Positions 61,001-64,000 of a DNA stretch of 64,000 nt are shown here, one piece after another; the first letter of the stretch is position 1, and each line of letters starts with the position of its first letter. Both the position numbers and the translations under genes were made by a program. Origin of the DNA: Trichosphaerium sp. ATCC 40318 (Eukaryota > Discosea > Flabellinia > Trichosidae); assembly GCA_038496445.1 (NCBI GenBank), contig JALMLS010000329.1, positions 246,866-310,865 of the forward strand, read 5' to 3'. The notes under the pieces are model-generated. The model had not been told where the DNA came from. It saw nothing but the letters and a program-made list of their open reading frames with translations, and did no database searches.

Positions 61001-61606
61001 GGAAAAGATGTCTCCAAACTAACAAAAGAAGTGCTCCTCGGCGAACGTGCTGAATCAGCTTTAGAGCTTCACCTTACGAAAGAAGCGCCGGTTGGATCTG
61101 CACCGTCATCAAGAGACGCCTCTGCGTCCATGGCACTAGTAGAAGAAGTGAATCGTCTCAAGCTGGCTCTGCAAAAGGAGCGGGATCGCACAGCCCGACT
61201 CACAGAGCAAGTCAAGACGCTACAATCCAAGTCTTCTGTGGACTACACGGTCGCTGCGGCACCAAGTGTTCAATTAAAAAAGCCTAATCCCAAGACGTGC
61301 CAAAACAAGTTTGGGGATCTCAAGGCATACTTAAATGTGCGGCTCGGGTTGTCCCTGAGCGCAGCCGATGTACAAAACGATATGGTACGGTATTACGTAA
61401 TCCTACAGCTTTCTCGTTTTTTTGTGTTTCTAAAAGCAGTAACTTCACTTCACTTCTATTGCTTTTTTAACTTTTTTGGAAAAAGATCCTAGTTAGGCAC
61501 AATTTGTACTAATCGTTCGCTGTAGACCTTCCAAGCGGCTCTCAACGAAAAGCTTACATCCAACTCGGCGCCGGATGCACCTGAAGGTGATTTTAAAAAG
61601 GTTTAA
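58051..61606 (+). CDS. PHD-finger, coiled-coil nuclear protein
   Basis: The first exon (58051-58812) starts MYVYEEKTPVLPVEPKVLSG and has basic AT-hook-like patches (DKRRGRRKK, PKRRRRRRG). A donor GTAACA and an acceptor before 58979 join it in phase to EKGVDLNLIRFVRLPVTKQN, but the 166-nt intron with long T runs is atypical, so two genes remain possible. Next are WRRINEVTPFSMNFERFLKR, a Cys-rich region (CRCGVLFG, CLNCVIHKSWC) and a PHD-type finger: CWACKEK, then HLFCHDCEKGYHIDCLDLAR and WPAWYCPTC. A long Lys/Pro/Ala-rich region follows, then a coiled coil (MALVEEVNRLKLALQKERDR). Stop TAA at 61604-61606. A chromatin reader is the likely role, since PHD fingers commonly read histone H3 tails; the target is unknown. 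Confidence 0.6.
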
Positions 61607-61835
61607 ATTATTCTCTGTTTCAATAAAAAAAAACCAACTGTGAGATTATTATGTACTTAGCCTTCCTTTTCTCGCTTTATACCTACACCTACACTTAACT
61701 TAATTATGTGGTTGTGCCGCACAGTTCAAAAGTATTTTTTGTTGGCGTTCAAGAAAATTTGGGAATGGAACTTACAATAGATTTTTCTGCTCGATACACT
61801 AAGCGTATAAACTGCGTACTGTTTTTGCGTTCAAT

Positions 61836-63231
61836 ATGCCATCTGTTTCTGCGTACACTTTACTCGTATTGGCCATAATTGCTAGTGGTTCGTTACAACA
61901 TTATTTCGTATCGGTGTTGTACCTAACGTCCAAAAAGCCGTTTGTCAAACCGAAGACAATGGATTGTATAATTTCAGGCAAGCAGCGCCACCAACCGTCG
62001 GTATGCTCCTTATGATCGCATTTCTGGCCATTGCCGTATTTTTTGGCATACATGAGCGTGGCAAGCCATGGGAAGGTGCGAACCAAGGCTCTACATTAAA
62101 ATTAAGACGAACCTAGGAAGTTTCATGTCGTTAGACACAGTAAAACGTCTCGGTGTTTTGATCCTCATCTTTTTTAACATTGTACGTTGTTCACGTTGTT
62201 CTACACATCGTCATGCAAAGCAGAGCCAACATCTACCTTATTTCTCATGGGTGTTGTAGATTTGTGGATTGTTTTTGATGTTTACTACACAATGGGTGGT
62301 GGCATTCCAAGTCATGTTGTACGCACGCGTCACGTGTCACGTGTGGTGGCCAATTATGCTAATCCATTTGTTTGCAGCATCAACATCATTGGATTGTACT
62401 CCTTTTGGGTAGAAGAGAAGGCACACATTTACATGGTACAAATTCTAGTAGCTAGTACAATGTTTTCTTCTAATACGTGTGATGGTAGTACATGGCCTTT
62501 ACACTCTTCAACATTTTCTGTCTGGTCGGTAAAGTCGAGTTAATGGGCTATGATACCAACTTGGCTGATCTCACACGTGAAAAGTACTAAGTCACATTTT
62601 GTCTTTTTTGGCGTGCTAGAGTTTGTTTTTAACCACCACATTTTAGATGTCTGGCTCACTTTGATTCAAACTCTGCAAAACCGTCAAGCATCAACAACCA
62701 TCGTTGTTCATCGAAGGGTACGTGCCCTGTCTTTTTGTGGGAGTCAGTTTGTTTTCTTCTAACTTATTTACTTGACGGATAGGATTCCTTAATTTCGCCA
62801 GGCTTGTTGCTCTTGTTGCCATTCTCACTCACTCTGTTGTTCTCTACATTGGATTCAGGACGTATTTAACTTCCCTCGGCAGTAGTACGTGAAAATGAAT
62901 CTTATTTTTATGACATTTTCAGGAGGAATGTCAATTACTAAGTTTTTTTGTACTAGACGGCACCAAGTCCCTTCGCACCACGCATCAACCAATCCCAACA
63001 GAAGACACAGACATCTACCATGCTCCTCCTAGTTATTGTACGCATATACATAGAGGTCGATGAAGCACACATGATTTTTTGTATTTTGTGACGTCCTCCT
63101 CGCCTCCTCCCTCCTCCTTGTATTACAACTATTGACACGCTTATGTAGCTGCTGAAGACAAACCGATCATACAACCAACTTATGATGCTACTGACAGCTA
63201 CCAAAACCCTTCAAACCAAGAATTCGAATAG
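61836..63231 (+). CDS. Multi-pass membrane protein with a PPSY-bearing cytoplasmic tail
   Basis: ATG at 61836 starts MPSVSAYTLLVLAIIASG. Later segments include a helix VGMLLMIAFLAIAVFFGIHE, a loop with KPWEGAN, a stretch TLFLMGVVDLWIVFDVYYTM, NPFVCSINIIGLYSFWVEEK, ILDVWLTLIQTLQNRQ and LVALVAILTHSVVLYIGFRT. The last exons give HQPIPTEDTDIYHAPPSYAA and QPTYDATDSYQNPSNQEFE, with TAG at 63229-63231. At least four membrane helices can be counted. The tail contains PPSY, a WW-domain ligand type (PPxY), and several tyrosines. I do not recognise the family. Internal exon joins are uncertain, especially 61890-62180 and 62540-62640. Confidence 0.48.
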
Positions 63232-63389
63232 ACATTGTAAGGCTATAACAGTAAATATTATTACATTGGGAGCCAACCACAGCTCCACTTTTTACACACA
63301 AATTCTTTTTGTAATGTTACATACAGACGCCCCCATAACCAAACACAGACAGAACCACAAATAACAAAAAAAAAAAGGAGCACGACGGC

Positions 63390-64000
63390 CTACTCTTTAG
63401 GTTCTAGCACACGTTTGGGTTCAGGGACATCTCCAGTTGATGCTTTTCTTTTAATGCCAGTGCGTGTGCCCATGTCATTTACTGGACCTGCTGGTAGCCT
63501 GTATTATAAATGTGAGAAATTAGAAAAAGACACTTATTTATGCATGTACGTTTGTTTGGCAAACCCGCTTGCAGTCCCAAATGTCGTCGGCATAGCGAAC
63601 GATGCCGTGGCGTCTTCAGGCGCTACTGAAACCTCCATAATCTACGATTTACCATCAGTTTTAACTTGCACAGTTCAAAAAACATAGGATAAGATTTTGA
63701 GATAAGGCAACAAGGACAAAGCCCACGTGACTTTTGATCTTAAAGATACAAAACGTTGAATTCAGTGAAGGGTTTTTGCGTACCCTGAGTTCGAGGTCAG
63801 CAATGACACCGGCTAGTGCTTTTGCGTCCTCAGGTGTAACCTTTGCATGTTGTTCGAGTAGGCCCTTGGCCTTTTCGTAGTTTTCTTTAACAGTGGTGTA
63901 AGCACAACTATAGAACTACAGCAGCGCTCTGACTGGCATACCTTTAGCGACCTGTGCCGATTTTGGTGCAAAGCTGTATAGTAGACCAATTGAAAGTATC
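63390..64000 (-). CDS. NASP/SHNi-TPR-like histone chaperone, C-terminal part
   Basis: Runs off the right edge. Three exons were joined by hand: an upstream one with LVYYTALHQNRHRSLK, then FYSCAYTTVKENYEKAKGLL with EQHAKVTPEDAKALAGVIAD, then IMEVSVAPEDATASFAMPTT, FGTASGFAKQT, and a last exon LPAGPVNDMGTRTGIKRKAS with TGDVPEPKRVLEPKE, TAG at 63390-63392. The second intron starts GTACGC and the third GTACATG. The pattern of a helical end, a Gly/Ala/Thr/Phe-rich linker, PVN-x-G-x-x-x-G-x-KRK and a basic nuclear-localisation tail is that of NASP and plant SHNi-TPR proteins, which handle soluble H3-H4. The TPR repeats would lie beyond the window. Confidence 0.52.

Overview
This 64 kb window is nuclear DNA from a compact, intron-rich microbial eukaryote. 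Almost every gene is broken by many short introns (about 22 to 80 nt, with a few longer), usually starting GTACG, GTATG or GTGAG and ending in a pyrimidine run plus AG. The gene set includes BRR2, NCBP1, RPS3A, proteasome beta-5, a Sec1/Munc18 protein and a NASP-like chaperone. I see no rRNA, tRNA, CRISPR array, insertion sequence or bacterial operon. A BK/Slo-type potassium channel, a seven-transmembrane protein fused to a TKL kinase, and a stand-alone SnoaL-like stress-type protein suggest a stramenopile-, amoeba- or early-opisthokont-like protist. The phylum cannot be fixed from the sequence alone.

Layout. 0-3.4 kb (-): secreted M12-type zinc metalloprotease with a C-terminal array of small Cys modules, about one module per exon, running off the left edge. 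3.4-5.6 kb: no confident gene; a 57-bp direct repeat. 5.6-6.3 kb (+): ALKBH8-like 2OG-Fe(II) oxygenase. 6.7-9.4 kb (-): 7TM-TKL receptor kinase. 9.5-12.6 kb (-): Sec1/Munc18. 12.8-13.1 kb: fold-back inverted repeat. 13.2-13.8 kb (-): granulin-like secreted protein. 14.6-15.3 kb (+): organelle-targeted SnoaL-like protein. 16.2-17.2 kb (-): first of three F-box-like/MORN-variant (YwqK-type) repeat proteins. 18.0-25.9 kb (-): BRR2. 26.3-27.0 kb (-): second F-box/MORN gene. 27.2-29.5 kb (+): CLC chloride channel. 29.8-32.2 kb (+): secreted fusion of an M15 peptidase, three near-identical Cys modules, a GH24 lysozyme domain and a fourth Cys module. 32.4-33.1 kb (-): dual-specificity phosphatase. 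33.5-35.7 kb (+): single-pass surface protein with beta-propeller-like repeats. 36.0-37.1 kb (-): third F-box/MORN gene, with an in-frame stop inside its repeat array. 37.5-38.1 kb (+): pterin-4a-carbinolamine dehydratase. 38.2-39.8 kb (+): SAP-TPM membrane protein. 40.9-42.1 kb (+): RPS3A. 42.2-42.6 kb (-): small unknown. 43.0-44.2 kb (+): proteasome beta-5. 44.4-47.5 kb (-): NCBP1. 47.7-48.7 kb (+): unknown. 48.9-51.6 kb (-): ankyrin-WD40 protein. 52.0-57.5 kb (+): BK-type channel. 58.1-61.6 kb (+): PHD-finger protein. 61.8-63.2 kb (+): multi-pass membrane protein. 63.4 kb to the right edge (-): NASP-like C-terminus.

The most notable content is the candidate bacteria-lysing fusion enzyme, the dispersed F-box/MORN family, the 7TM-kinase fusion and the very short introns. 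Two complete genes (the phosphatase and the pterin dehydratase) and the NASP-like end consist only of exons too short to show up as long open frames; they were assembled by hand. Exon joins are my reading of splice signals and need transcript support. Outer coordinates are more reliable than internal boundaries.
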